From: Collybiopsis luxurians FD-317 M1
Lineage: Eukaryota > Basidiomycota > Agaricomycetes > Agaricales > Omphalotaceae
NCBI GenBank assembly: GCA_000827265.1
Contig: KN834851.1
Coordinates: 101,124 to 165,123, forward strand
Length of the DNA: 64,000 bases
Reading direction: 5' to 3'
Shown here in pieces: positions 1-11,599 of the stretch. The position numbers and the translations under genes were made by a program. Numbering within the stretch: position 1 is the stretch's first letter; each line of letters starts with the position of its first letter. The notes beneath the pieces were generated by a model. That model saw only the letters and a list, made by a program, of their open reading frames with translations. It ran no database searches and was not told the origin of the DNA.

Positions 1-1095
1 GCGGATTATCCTTTCCCTGTGCCTGACACTGTGGAAAAGGCAGAAAAGACATATTGGGCCGAGTCAAGATATCCGCCCAAACTCCTTCCGCTGATTCCGC
101 TTCATTTTTTCCCTCTTCCTTCGTCCCCTTCGTCGTCGTATCCTAATATCCCCTCGAACGACACTGTTTCTGATGGGCCTCCGGCAGACTCCTCTATGCC
201 CTCAGCGACCCCTCCTCAGGACCTCCCTCCCTTCTTCCGATCTCTCCATGCCACCTGCTCCGATATTTTGGAGTACGAGAATTATACACGTTCTCAAGGA
301 GGTCCTCGAAAGTTGAAGGGAAATTTTGGTGTCGGTCACACATCGAATCACCATCGTCACGGTTCTGACACCAATCCGACGATTGATAAATCCAGCATCC
401 TCTCCCTTGATGGGGACGTGGACGCCGACACCGATTCGGATCCTGCGTCGGCGTCCAATCCCCATTCCAACCTCACCTCGAATTTGCATTCGAATCCAAA
501 TCCTAATACGAATCCCAATACGAATACGAATCCGAATATGAATCCAAACTCAAACTTGATTTCGATTTCAGGTTTTCCCCGCGCGACGATCACGAAAGCG
601 AACCCTCGCCTGACGGCGCATACGGTGCAAAGTCTCGCGTGGGGTTCGTCTCTTGGATGGACGACGTTGACGGCGAATCGGACGAGTGTGAAGGCGATTG
701 TGAAGGAGATTAATGCGAAGGTGAAGGTTGAGATGTATGAGAGTTTGATTTTTGGGGGTGTGGATGGGGGTGGCGGGCCAGGAGCAGGAGTTGGAGCAGG
801 TGCAGGTACGGGAGCAGGTGCAGGATGGGGAACAGGAGCGGGAGGGGGTGCAGGAGCAGGAAGGGGTGCAGGAGCAGGAGGGGGTGCAGGAACTGTGTCT
901 GGGAATGTGGATGCTAGTGGTTTGGAAGGACCTGGGGCGGCGGGTACTTTGGATTCCCAGGCTCAGGTGGTCTCTAATGTCTCTACCAGTCCATCGTTGA
1001 CATCGTCATCGTCGAATCACTTGAAAGCGGCAATTTGGATTATCGATCCTAGAAGTTTGGCAGAGGGTATGCGAGCGGATTCGGTAGATGATTGA
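1..1095 (+). CDS. Low-complexity protein of unknown function, copy 1 (5' end uncertain)
   Basis: The reading frame is open from near the window edge to a stop at 1093-1095. No ATG lies near its beginning, so the 5' end may be outside the window or in an upstream exon. The protein has a Pro/Ser-rich start and an Asn/Pro/Thr-rich tract (about 450-560 nt). A conserved core of about 60 residues follows, containing SLGWTTLT and KVKVEMYESL. Next is a Gly/Ala repeat (about 765-890 nt), then a short conserved tail containing IWIIDPRSL. Two further copies occur at 5450-6400 and 12900-13757, and all three share the core and tail. Neither this copy nor the others could be assigned to a known family. No signal peptide or membrane span is evident. 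This is the only copy without an obvious inactivating change. It is followed by a C-terminal scrap of the membrane-protein family, as copy 2 is followed by a longer one. Confidence 0.5.
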   Translation, partial: ADYPFPVPDTVEKAEKTYWAESRYPPKLLPLIPLHFFPLPSSPSSSYPNIPSNDTVSDGPPADSSMPSATPPQDLPPFFRSLHATCSDILEYENYTRSQGGPRKLKGNFGVGHTSNHHRHGSDTNPTIDKSSILSLDGDVDADTDSDPASASNPHSNLTSNLHSNPNPNTNPNTNTNPNMNPNSNLISISGFPRATITKANPRLTAHTVQSLAWGSSLGWTTLTANRTSVKAIVKEINAKVKVEMYESLIFGGVDGGGGPGAGVGAGAGTGAGAGWGTGAGGGAGAGRGAGAGGGAGTVSGNVDASGLEGPGAAGTLDSQAQVVSNVSTSPSLTSSSSNHLKAAIWIIDPRSLAEGMRADSVDD

Positions 1096-1389
1096 GTCGA
1101 ATCGTATTCCATATTGAGTTGAATAAAGTTATCAGAAGGGCGTGTATCACTGTATGAACCTCTCGTTGAGTACTTAAGCACCTGTGCGAATGTGTTGGTT
1201 AAAATTCCGTATTCTCGACGTTCCTTTTCTCCCCTTTTTCAGTTATGTGAACCCTTGATTGGTTGATGAAGGCGTTGAGTTATTTTAGGGTTAAAGCATT
1301 ATTTATCAAAAGTGTGCGTATCGTATCTACATGCGATTTGTGGCTATTGAATTGACATCTCTCCCTTTAATCCAGGCGCGATCTCTGAT
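1096..1389. other. Spacer after copy 1
   Basis: Nothing gene-like was seen. The first part resembles the sequence that follows copies 2 and 3, so the duplicated unit extends beyond the stop codon. Confidence 0.4.
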
Positions 1390-1545
1390 TTGGAGCTTAT
1401 CTTGGACAAGATGGTTGCAAGTACGAGGCTGCGCGAATGTCAACCCGCAGTTTGGCTCTGCTTTGGTCAAAAGAAAGGTATCTTGTTATCTGATTTAAGC
1501 GGAGCGCATAAGCGGGTTACCTTGGATGTTGATTGATCTAGGCAG
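1390..1545 (+). pseudogene. C-terminal fragment of the four-span membrane protein family
   Basis: The fragment matches the last 40-50 codons of the intact genes at 8927-10876 and 34242-36178. It retains recognisable equivalents of the LHE...FGS segment and the terminal Val-x-Leu-Asp-Val-Asp-stop, but in shifted frames with stops. No upstream part is present nearby. It sits directly downstream of the low-complexity gene copy 1, mirroring the arrangement at 5450-7780. Confidence 0.65.
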
Positions 1546-3229
1546 AGGTCAGTCTGGAACAAACGATTCAGTATATTTTTAGCTGGACATGATCCCATAC
1601 CCATCTGGATCGGACATATGAGGTCCAAACTATGGAAAGCCGGAAGGCCTCGCTCATGTCGGAACTGTCATTGGTCATGTGATTCAATAGAATCTCGGTG
1701 ATTGAGCTATATACAGTAATAGGACCTCGAACACTCACTTTAATCAGTCCATCATTAATAACTGAGATAACGCCGCAGTGGTAAAGCCCACTACCTCTCC
1801 GAGTTGCGCTTCCGTGTAATGAAAATAAGTATAAGGTTCATATCTTATGTCCATGGAGGGTTACATCTACTTAAGTATAAGCCATAGCGCTCCAACTGAG
1901 CTGAAAGGCTTCAACATCGCATAGAGCATGTAGTGCAATCATTGTAGTGAACTACATTTGGGTGCAAAGTAAAATTGGTGATAAAATTTTGGGGCATTGA
2001 AAAGAACTCCAGATTATGTTGTCTACTGGCCATTTATATACTGTAATAATACAAAATTGGTACTTGAGGATATTCCGACGGCTGTGCAATAGGATAGAGG
2101 AATGGCGTCTGGTCATGAACAGTGGGTCCACCTTTAACATGATTCAATAATTCTGCATCCATACCAGTTGATGCTTGCTTTGTTGTCAGCTCGGCATCAG
2201 TACCAGCTATACCCTCACTTGTATATCTCCAAACAATGTTCGCACTTGCTAGCCCTTGCAAAACTGCCGGCAAACAGAGCAAGCCTCAGACTCATTCGAT
2301 GTGGATTTGGTGGGTTCGAGGAAAATAAAAGAGTGTACAGCATGTAATGCACATCTATATGTAAGGGCTGCAACTTGTGTCAGAAGTGGGAACGGCAGAA
2401 ATTGCTATCACAAGTGGAAAATATTATTGGGAATCTTCATAGATTCTTGTATATATATTGCAGGTGAGCAGAAGCCACCTGTTACACAAAACTCGAGGAA
2501 TTGAATATTTAATGCAAGTTCTGTGTTGTTTGCTTAAGGCAATCAGTCAGGTAGCAAAACAATTCAGTACTAGCTACAGTTATTGAAAGCAGTATTTGTG
2601 CTAAAGTCTTAAAGATGAGCTAGAAAACACTATTGCGCAAGTATTAGCTCAAATGACAGTATCAAAATAAAAGAACGACACGCTAAGGTTCCTACAAATT
2701 TCTATGGTGAGCCTGCTCCACTGTACACCAGATTCCCCCTCAATTTGATCCTAAATTCTTAATGCTTAGTGTTATTAGAGAATTCATTGAGTGCTGCACA
2801 GGAATTTGCTTCTCTGCAGAGAATTGTGGCTAGAAAGATAAGGGTGCAATGGTACTACCAATATGGTCATGTGGCAAGCTAACACAAAACCCACATAAAC
2901 TGCACTTGGGAATCCAAATTGGGTTCAAGACTCAAGGGTATATGAGACCAGGCTCAATGCTGTTGGAGTACACCAGTCCATAGCAGTCTAAGTATTTTGT
3001 GCTTTGATGTTTCCCTTTGTGATACCATATCTACAATAGTTCCTTAGCAGTTTATTTATTCCTTTTTGGACCTTCTCTTTCTGGTGTTAGGTCTGATGTT
3101 TACTTCCTTCATTACAAAGTATACAGATATGAATACTACTTATAGCTGACCTACATATCCATATCACCTCAGTTCATTTCCACACAACTGAGGTGAGTAT
3201 TAAATTATTTCATTTATACTTCAAAAAAC
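1546..3229. other. Intergenic, no recognisable gene
   Basis: AT-rich sequence with few CpG. Open frames are short, start without good context and match nothing recognised. No repeat end or RNA gene was seen. Confidence 0.4.
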
Positions 3230-5015
3230 AATAGGTCGTTCATGCTGCAACAGCGATTGTGTCTTTTGAATCAAAATAATCACAGCGAGTGTCACCAGAT
3301 ATTGGTTGCCAAGGTAAATGTTCTTCGAGGTGCTCCATATGCACGCACACATTAGAACCAACGTATATCGCTTCTCCCGCCATAAACGTTTGACCTCGGT
3401 GGCGGCTAGTTCGGATCTCGCAGGTCCATTGGCACCTATTTCATGTTTGCATGTCTTTCTTTGTCATCATTCACGCCTTGTTAATGTGCTCTGCATTGTT
3501 TATGAGCAATAATATGCACCCAGGACTGTCAACGCCACGATTTACCATTGCTAGGTACCGACGTCCAGACTAGAAGTATTTTCAACCCAATGACTAGAAT
3601 CGATGGTAAACGTTGCTTAAAATGCAAATACCCGCCGGATAAACGAAAATACAAATGACTCCCACTCAAAGGTGGCCTGGATCTCAGATGTACGACCCAG
3701 ATGCCGACATGACCCGAGCTCACGTCCAGCTAAAGTACATTGGCAACACAAAGCACTGACCTCTGCCTAGATCAATCAACCTCGAAGGCAACCCGTTGAT
3801 GCCCTCCACCTGATTCAAAGAAAAACATACCTGTGATTAAAGTAGAGCCAAACTGCAGGATGACCGCAGACTCATGCAACCCTGTACTTGCAGCCGTCAT
3901 CTCCAAAATATGTTCCAAATCAAAAATTGCCGTGGACCCAATTTCCCGGAGACAAAACAGACCATAAACGACAACCACAAGTGACCCATCAAAGACGATC
4001 CTGTACATCAAACCCAGCTTCCATCCGATGTACTGATATTGCGTACTATTCGGCGTCACTTTAACACCTGCCAGTTTATTTGTCATTTGCTCTTTGACAA
4101 AACCAGCGTCTTGTTTTCCAGCCGGCAAATCCTGGAGCCCAGCAGGCGGGTTTCCGCCAAACGTCGAAGATAATGAAAAGTAAAACACATTCCACATCAA
4201 AGAATTCCCCGAACTATCAGTGGGGTTTTGAATATCTCTCCGGTCAAGTTGAACAGCGGCATATACAGCGACTGCGTGCTATCCATGATCACACTGCTTA
4301 CATTGGTCTGGTAAAATGAATTTCCGCGGAAAAGCTCGTGAAGTTTTGGGCAATGCTGTGAAAGCCAAGATCAGATTTGACTTATTTCGTCAGTGTATGG
4401 ACCGGCTGCGCTATGCCCGATAGGAAGATGACCATGCCACTCTTTGATATGCGTACTCGACGACTACGTACCGTTCAAAAAGGTAGTGGAGGCCTCGTAC
4501 GTCGCGTTCTGAGCGTTCTGATAAGTACAATGAACATCGCGAGGAGTCCATTGCGTGGGGTTTGAGAAATTAGTCCCCAGGCCGCTACGTCATATGTCGT
4601 TTCGAAGTTTTCCATATCAACTACATCCAGGACGGACAAGGTGACATTTAAATTTGCTAGAGTTACTTAGTGGCGTCTCAATTGGATCCGTAGGCTGTAG
4701 TGGGAAAGATAATCGACAGTCGCTTGTATTCATTAGGCCAGACCATACATCATTCTTCGATAACTCGATGCTGTTCAAATTAAGGGAGAAGGTGTATGTG
4801 TAGGAGGAGCTGCACACTGCTAATCATGATAAATCCAGGGCAGTGCTGCCCAACCACACTTGCAAAAATGATTAAGATAGTTTGATAAAATCAAGGGTTT
4901 GAAATTCATCAAATCGGCAGTCACAAGAGAAGATACCATCTGGTAATCGACGTTGAAGTCGATGGGAGGAATGAAGAGAATATGTACGCGATGGAGTCTT
5001 ATGCCGCAGTCAAAA
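3230..5015 (-). pseudogene. Degenerate copy of the four-span membrane protein (duplicate of 33665-35535)
   Basis: On the minus strand this follows the intact gene at 34242-36178 from its 3' flank (about 3230-3770) through the last membrane span and far into the extracellular domain, ending near 5015. The C-terminal part (3772-4200) is still open and holds the last span plus STAIFDLEHILEMTAAS. Upstream of it there are several frameshifts and losses, and the N-terminal region with spans 1-3 is absent. Because the non-coding 3' flank is duplicated too, this was a DNA-level segmental duplication and not a retrocopy. Confidence 0.8.
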
Positions 5016-5449
5016 AGGGCGGCAAACCAGAAGGTCCGGTCCGGAGTAACCGAAGGTTTTTTTCTCTCTATTTGACGTAGGTCTCGTTCATTCTTGTGCT
5101 ATGCGGGATTAGCACAAGCTGCCACAAGCTGAAGCGAAAGATATTAGGGTATTTTACAGGTGAATTACTCGTATCTTTTGCGGTCTGCGTTTTCCTGTCT
5201 TCTGCATTCCCAATATCTAACTATCAGTCACCCGTCGTTCATCTAGGCAAGACTTAACTGGGTCCAGCCTGCGGCAATATCAGGCCATCTCACATTTTAT
5301 AAACTAAGGGGATGGTTTTTGAATGTGGCAAAAACCTGGCAACCTGTGTGAACCGAGTACGTTCTTCTTTTTTTGTCTGCTGGAATTCGCCTTGCAACTC
5401 TTGCAATGCCACTTTTAGCCTTTCTTCCCTACATACGCTTGAGATCGAT
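5016..5449. other. Spacer between two duplicated blocks
   Basis: No gene recognised. It separates the end of the membrane-protein duplicate from the start of low-complexity copy 2. A short minus-strand open frame (5290-5478) has no supporting features. Confidence 0.35.
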
Positions 5450-6400
5450 TCGAACTTCTTCCGCTCATTCCGCTCCATTTTTTCCCTGTGACTTTGTTCT
5501 CGTCCTCGTCGTTTCCTCGTATTCCCTCGACCGGCACTATTTCCGATAGTCCTTCAGCAGATTTGTCTATTCTTTCAGCTACCTCTCTTCAGGACCTTTC
5601 TCTCTTTTTACGATCTCTTCATGCCACCTGTTCCAACGGACCATGGAGTACGAGGATTATTTACATTGCCAAGACGGTCCTCGAAAGTTGAAGGGAAGTT
5701 TTGGTCACTTCGGCATTAAATCGAACCACCATTGCCATGGTCCTGACACCGATCCAACCAATAGCAAATCCAACATCCTCTCTCTCGACGGGGACGTGGA
5801 TGCCGACAACGATTCGGATCTTGCACCGACATCCAATTTCCACTCTAACCTCACCTCAAATTCCAATTCCAATACGAACACGAATACCGAATATGAATTC
5901 AAACCTGAACGTGATTTCGATTTCAAGTTTTTCCCCGCGACCATTACCAAAGCGAACCCTCACCTAATTGCGCATACGGTGCGACGTCTTGCATGGAGTT
6001 CATTTCTTGGATGGACAACATTGACGCCGGTTCGGATGATTGTGAAGGCAATTGTGGAGGAGACTAATACGAGGGTGAAGGTTGAGATGTGTGAGAGTTT
6101 GATTTTGGGGGGTGTTGGCGGGGCGGGAGCAAGGACTCGAGTGGAAGCAGGGATGGGAGCAGGAGCAGGGACGAGAGCAAAAGGGGGTGGGGGAGGAATG
6201 TCTAGAGACGAGGATGCTCGTAGTTTAGAAGGACCGGGGCAGCGAGAACTTTGAATTCCTGGCCTCATGTCATCTCTGTTATCTCTATCCCTTCATTGCC
6301 CCTATCGTCGTCGTCGAATCACTTGAAACCGGCAATCTAGATTATCGATCCTAAGAGTTTGGCGAGGGGTATGTGTGCGGATTTGGTAGATGATTGAATC
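5450..6400 (+). pseudogene. Low-complexity protein, copy 2, frameshifted
   Basis: This is a clear paralogue of copy 1. It shares the Ser/Pro-rich start, the Leu-Ser-Leu-Asp-Gly-Asp-Val motif, the Asn-rich tract, the SFLGWTTLT core, the Gly/Ala tract and the tail. A longer open stretch runs 5643-6254. Next to the equivalent of the GPGAAGTL segment one base is missing relative to copies 1 and 3, giving an early stop at about 6254. The tail also carries an in-frame TAG at about 6339. The N-terminal part is in another frame. It is probably non-functional unless an intron rescues it. Confidence 0.6.
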
Positions 6401-6739
6401 GCATCATGTTGTTTTGTATCGGGCTAAATCAAATCATTGGAAGGGTGTATATGAACATCTTGCCGAGTGTATAGTAACGGATGCAAGATTTATCCAATGG
6501 GACTAAGAGATCTCTAAGTACAGGGAATCGGCTTCCCCTTCGCAGTTTGCTTTTTCTAGTCCAAACAAAACTGCTCTTGATATTCCTCCCTTGTGAGAAC
6601 CGAATGCTGCCCGCACGAGTACAGCAACCCTTGCACCGTTTGTTCCATCCACTTCATCTAATCATTCATCTTCGCTTGCACCAACTCTAAGTTCTCAAGC
6701 AGAGCCCCACGCTCCAGCCAAGTTTCGGGAAACGCCAGT

Positions 6740-7780
6740 GGAACGCTTATGTTCCAAACGATACTCTACACTTCATCCATCTTGATCACATCTGCTGGTT
6801 CTTGTAAACCTCATCACATCCCTGCCGAGCTTTCTCGACACTATCTCCATTCTCTTCAAATTCTTCCCGTATTCCACAATACTGTGGTTTATTCCTCTGG
6901 CCTCCATCACCCAAGCAGTTGCCCTCAATCTTGATTCCTACCATCAATTTGATGTGATTGATTCAATGGTATCCTCCTTTGTGACAGCTGACTCTGATGA
7001 GCCTCAAACCCTTGACTTCATTGAACTATCTCAACAGTGCCATCAATCAAATTTGCAAGTGGGGTCAGAAAGCGCTGCCCTAACTTGGATCTTCTGGGAT
7101 GGTGCAGTTTCTCTTGCACATACACTTATACTTGCTCCTACACAGACACTTCCCCTGCTCTCAATTGCACCAAGCTGGCAAGGAATGACATATGACCTAG
7201 CAGAATGAATATATTACCATCCCCATTCAACTCCACAGATTGAATGACTACTTCTATGACTTTGCTTTTACATTGCCTGCCAGTCATCAGAATTAGTCAT
7301 GTGTTATTTGACCGGCTTGCGGTGCCTTTTCCCCTGCCAGATTTTGCTGGGTCAATTCAAAAAAGTGGGTCAAGTGACAAGTCACCAGCTGAGGTGGTTT
7401 TGGCTGCAAGCTGGTTGCTATGCAGCCAAAATGAATCTATTTTAAGTGGTGCTTGTCGCTTGCAGCTTGTAGCCAAGCCAAAAAGCAGGTAAAGCCGACA
7501 ATTGATTCAGCTGAATTCCTGATACACTCTCGGCAACTTGATATTCTCCTTTTCTGATCTGGAGCAATTTGTTCAATACAATGTATGGCAGATCGCTCAG
7601 CTTGTTAAGTTCCAATATTTGTTGGGTAATGTTACACTTGCTTTTGTCAACATGATACCCAACTGAATAGCACACAATATCAGTACATAGGATGGAAGCT
7701 GGGTTTAATATAGAGATTGTCTTTGGTGTGCCACTTGTAGTTGTCGCTTATAGGCTGTTTTAAATCCGGCCGAAACCATG
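6740..7780 (+). pseudogene. Degenerate four-span membrane protein copy with an internal insertion
   Basis: Aligned by eye with the intact family members, this begins at the second exon (the Ala-Leu-Tyr-Arg position) and runs through the third span and extracellular domain to the last span near 7770. Frames shift repeatedly and stops are frequent. Between about 7285 and 7495 the homology is interrupted by unrelated sequence. It follows low-complexity copy 2 with about 340 nt between them. The first exon is missing. Confidence 0.7.
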
Positions 7781-8105
7781 TCGGAAAAATCAGATATGCA
7801 TTATAAGAGGGATTGCATTATAGTCATTATGAAGGGGAAGAAAGTGGCCAATGCTCCATATATGTATTTATAAATATTAAAATAGTTTCCTGAGGCACAG
7901 CAGAGATGCCAGCTTTGAAAGATTAAGCTCGTCGCCGTCGCTACATGCTCGGGAACGTTGGAAGGATGTCGTTTAAGTAAAATTTGTAATGCACCGGCCA
8001 TTACAACGCTTGATAGCCGCTTACGAGAATTTTTTAAAAGTTTTGACACGTCACTGTGCTTTTAATTTGGAAAATACCTTGGAACGACGGCTGCAAGTAT
8101 GTGGT
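7781..8105. other. Spacer, no recognisable gene
   Basis: No motif, repeat or credible open frame was recognised. Confidence 0.35.
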
Positions 8106-8215
8106 TTCAGGAATCCGCAGTTCGTCTGAGGTTTGGATCTACTTCAGTCAAAGGCATCTTATTCTCCGGGTCATGGGAGCACATAGACGGGTTGCCTTGG
8201 ACGTTGATTGATCTG
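8106..8215 (+). pseudogene. C-terminal fragment of the four-span membrane protein family
   Basis: The fragment corresponds to the final 35-40 codons of the family: the FGST-Ser-Val-Lys-Gly segment followed, in a shifted frame, by the typical end of the gene and the TGATCT that follows the stop in related copies. It is isolated, with no adjoining upstream exon. Confidence 0.6.
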
Positions 8216-8926
8216 AAAATGGGGGTGAGGTGAGTCGCTTACTGTGCCGCAGCAAACGGTCCAACATACATGAATTCAGGCATCGTCGGTATTGGAATCG
8301 TACATACGAAGATCCGAACCACCCTGAATTATTGTCGTTTGCATCGTCGTCCATCCGGGTTGTGTTTGTATTTTGAAAGCAATGCTTACCATTGATTTTA
8401 ATCATCAAATTGAAAATACTTATGGAGTATGAACATTGAACACCGGCACTTGTATTGACAATTGTAAAATATTTTTCATAAACATTGTGAGTGCCAGGGA
8501 GTGAATGATCATGAATGATCATAAATGAGGCATGCATTGATGATGCGAAATAGGGAGAAACCATGGGGTCCATGATATTGAATTTAAAAAAAATGGAAAA
8601 CCTTGTGTATAGGGCCAGATAATTGTGCCGGCCGCAAGAGAGGTTTAACATCAAACGTTTTAAATGTAACATTCCATCAATGGATCGCATGGAATCTTGA
8701 TCGAAAAATAGGGTCATAAGTATCGAACTACATTCATGTAAGTATTTCGAATGCTTGATTCAAAATATAATTACCGACACTGTTGCATCTTGACACTGTT
8801 GAAACATCAATGATTCTTTGTTTTTTTTTTTTTTTTTTCTGAGATTCTTCAGCCCCAATAATTACAGATTTAAATTGTACATATCTCCTCTCCCTGCCTT
8901 CACTTCCTCTACTTATCGGTGCTTTC
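8216..8926. other. Upstream region of the intact membrane-protein gene
   Basis: No gene is supported here. A run of about 19 T residues at 8820-8838 lies about 90 bp upstream of the ATG at 8927 and could be a nucleosome-depleting promoter tract. No TATA box was recognised. A 189-codon minus-strand frame spans most of the interval but lacks support. Confidence 0.35.
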
Positions 8927-10876
8927 ATGGATGAACTTTTACTGATTCCGCACAAACGGCCGTTTTCTCCGCAGAGTTTAGCCTTCGGAGAATATACCTC
9001 TGAAGACTCCGTCGGGTCAAAGAACTCAGAGAATCTTATGCCGTACTCGCACCATAAGGGCGAGACGTCTCAGCGCCCCCATTTCAGTACTGCCAATAAA
9101 CGGAGCGGTTATCTTACAATTTTATCCTTTTTCTTCCTGGCAGTGCTTGTGGCTTGCATGAACCACATTGCATTTTTACAGCTAGATGGAAAAGAGACTG
9201 GCAGTCACACCACACAGTTTTGGGTGACCATATTTAAAAACATATTTCCTTCCGCTGTGGCACTTTTCTTGCTCATAGGTCTAAAGGCTTGCCTATCACA
9301 GGTAGTGCGTGTCAGATTGCCTGTAACCTGTAACCTACTGATACACCTTCCTGTTATGCAGGCCCTATACCGCATCCACCTTAGTCCAAATTCACTGGCC
9401 CTTGTAAACCTTATTGCATCCCCACCCACTTTTCTCAATACTGTCTCCATTCTCTGTGAATCTTCCATGCGCGCTTCAAACTTGTGGTTCGCATTCCTGG
9501 CCGCCATCACACAATCAGTTGCACTCACCTCTATATTCATCCCCGGAACTTTGACAGTGGCGCAGACTCCGCCGCATATACAATCTGTCAAGATTCCTAC
9601 TATCGACTTCAATGTTATTAACCCAAAGACATCTTCCCTTGCATCTTTGGAGACCTTCTACATATCCAACGAAGGAAATGATAAAGCTCATGTGTACCAG
9701 ACTTGGGCCTTTGCAGGCCCATCTCAACGATGGCATCAATTAATTTTACGATCGGCCTCAAGCAGCAAGGCACCTACATGGGATCCTCCAGATGGGTGTG
9801 GCTCAATGTGCACATATAACTTCTCCTACGTAGCTCCTGCTCTGAGCTGCACCGAGCTATCAAAGAAGGATATATGGCCTAGTGGAAAAGTAAATGGGAG
9901 TGACAGTCTACTGCCTTTCCCAGTGCTTAATAGAACAGTGAATCCATATGGGTTTTCAGAGACTGATAAGTATTTCTTCTACAACTCTAGCTGGTCGCTT
10001 AATACACTCGGGAAGATCTTTGAATCGTCGATGTATTTGGATGTGATCTATATGGAAAGTTTCAATACAACAACTTTGGATGGGTTGGGAATGTTCAACT
10101 ATCCAAATCCGTCACAATGGACACCTCGCGGCGCCCGTTGTGCATACCAGAATGCAACATACGAGGCTACAACTGCATTCTCAAACAATGCCCAGTCATC
10201 CAGCACGAGGGTTACAGAGTGGCATGGTCCCATTTCCAATTACACTGACGCTGGAGAAAGTACAACAAATATGAACTTGTCCTTTCTCAGCATTGCTCAA
10301 AGCTTTAATGTCCTTTTGGAAGGAAGTGCATACTATGACGGTGCGGGAGATGTGTTCACCCAAGACACTCAGGCATTTTATGCCGCCCCATTGTTCAACT
10401 TAACCAGCGATTTACGAAACTTTACTGAGACCAATGGACCTACGGAACCTAGGACTGCCTATTACTTTTCTTTGTCTTCAAGTTTCGGGGGGAATTTATC
10501 TGCCGGGCTCCAGGAATTGTTGGGAAATGTCACACTTGCTTTTGTCAATGAACAAATGGCAAGTTTTCATGCAGATATATTAGTGACACCTAACAGCACT
10601 CAGTATGCGTACCTTGCATGGAGATTGGGCTTGATATATGGGACCATTTTTGGCGGGTCATTTGTGGTCATTGCTTATGGCTTATACTGTCTCCATGTGA
10701 ATGGCACCACAGCAATTTTTGACTTGGAGCACATTGTGCGGATGACAGCTGGAAGTACAGGGCTTCATGAATGTGCAGCTCATCCGCAATTTGGGTCTAC
10801 TTTGGTTAGGGGTGCCTTCTTCTCTGAGCCGGATGGAGGTACTCATGATCAGAGGGTAGTCTTGGATGTTGATTGA
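8927..10876 (+). CDS. Four-span membrane glycoprotein, intact copy (two exons)
   Basis: The ATG at 8927 aligns with the start of the minus-strand paralogue (Met-Asp/Glu-Glu). The proposed exons are 8927-9304 and 9362-10876, giving 630 aa. The 57-nt interval 9305-9361 has no stop and keeps the frame, but the paralogue has an intron at exactly this point, and GTGCGT and CAG borders are present. Predicted layout: cytosolic N-terminus of about 60 residues; spans at about 61-83, 105-122 and 165-187; a large Ser/Thr/Asn-rich outer domain with many N-glycosylation sites; a fourth span near 560-580; and a cytosolic tail with TTAIFDLEHI. It is a multicopy family in this window; no named family or function is recognised. 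CpG content is higher here than in the sequence just downstream, consistent with selection or lack of methylation in the gene body. Confidence 0.8.
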   Translation: MDELLLIPHKRPFSPQSLAFGEYTSEDSVGSKNSENLMPYSHHKGETSQRPHFSTANKRSGYLTILSFFFLAVLVACMNHIAFLQLDGKETGSHTTQFWVTIFKNIFPSAVALFLLIGLKACLSQVVRVRLPVTCNLLIHLPVMQALYRIHLSPNSLALVNLIASPPTFLNTVSILCESSMRASNLWFAFLAAITQSVALTSIFIPGTLTVAQTPPHIQSVKIPTIDFNVINPKTSSLASLETFYISNEGNDKAHVYQTWAFAGPSQRWHQLILRSASSSKAPTWDPPDGCGSMCTYNFSYVAPALSCTELSKKDIWPSGKVNGSDSLLPFPVLNRTVNPYGFSETDKYFFYNSSWSLNTLGKIFESSMYLDVIYMESFNTTTLDGLGMFNYPNPSQWTPRGARCAYQNATYEATTAFSNNAQSSSTRVTEWHGPISNYTDAGESTTNMNLSFLSIAQSFNVLLEGSAYYDGAGDVFTQDTQAFYAAPLFNLTSDLRNFTETNGPTEPRTAYYFSLSSSFGGNLSAGLQELLGNVTLAFVNEQMASFHADILVTPNSTQYAYLAWRLGLIYGTIFGGSFVVIAYGLYCLHVNGTTAIFDLEHIVRMTAGSTGLHECAAHPQFGSTLVRGAFFSEPDGGTHDQRVVLDVD

Positions 10877-11124
10877 TCTACATATAAAGATCCATATTTC
10901 TAGATTATGGTTACTTGCAGGCTTTACATCTGGCTCTTCAAAAGCACCCCATGCAACACTTGCTATACCTATATTCTAGTCACTACTTGGTAGCAAACTA
11001 GAATGGCCTGTTCTATATTATTTTGCATAAATAAATGGTACATTGGACCATGTTCCAAATCTTAAGCATGGGTACGGGACGGTCATACATGTATTGTCCA
11101 TTACAATTGTAATATGGGCAAATT

Positions 11125-11250
11125 ACGGGTATGGGCCTTCATGAATGTGCTGCTCATCCACAATTTGGGTCTACTTTGGTCAAGGGTGACTTCTTCTCCA
11201 AGTGAGATGGAGGATCCAAGAGAGTGGTTTTGGATGTTGATTGATTTACA
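11125..11250 (+). pseudogene. C-terminal fragment of the four-span membrane protein family
   Basis: The last 40 codons of the family are easily read (Gly-Leu-His-Glu-Cys-Ala-Ala-His-Pro, then FGSTLVKG, then the Leu-Asp-Val-Asp-stop end), with one in-frame TGA in the middle. It lies about 250 bp downstream of the intact gene and repeats its 3' end, which suggests a small tandem duplication followed by decay. Confidence 0.75.
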
Positions 11251-11599
11251 TATGAAGATCCACATCCCTCTCTAAGTCCTGATCCCTTGCAAGCTCATCC
11301 ATCTGGCCTCAACACAGACTTCAATTAAAGCATCCTGTGCAATCCACTACATATTCTGGTCAACATACTTACCAACACCTACCTCTGTCAAATAGATCTT
11401 GAAGGTCTGTTCACGAGGTCATGCAAACAGCAGTATACATTGCTCCAATGTCTGCGTGCACTTTTATTTACTAGAACTAGTTGAGACTATTGTTCCTTTT
11501 TTCTGGACTCCTCAAAATCCATGATAACTTCCAACTCTTTTCACTCTCTATCATAACTTATGCTATGTTGTCAGTAACATCATGATTCCTCTCAAGCAT

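Noticed and set aside
357..593. Minus-strand frame opposite the Asn-rich tract of low-complexity copy 1
   Set aside because: It is a shadow of a repetitive plus-strand coding sequence.
1740..1830. Possible tRNA-like stretch
   Set aside because: Some GC-rich words resemble tRNA arms, but no acceptor stem, D arm and T arm combination could be folded.
8148..8717. Minus-strand ATG-initiated open frame of 189 codons upstream of the intact membrane gene
   Set aside because: Composition is AT-driven, it has no domain, and it runs antisense through a pseudogene fragment (8106-8215). Chance frame is more likely.
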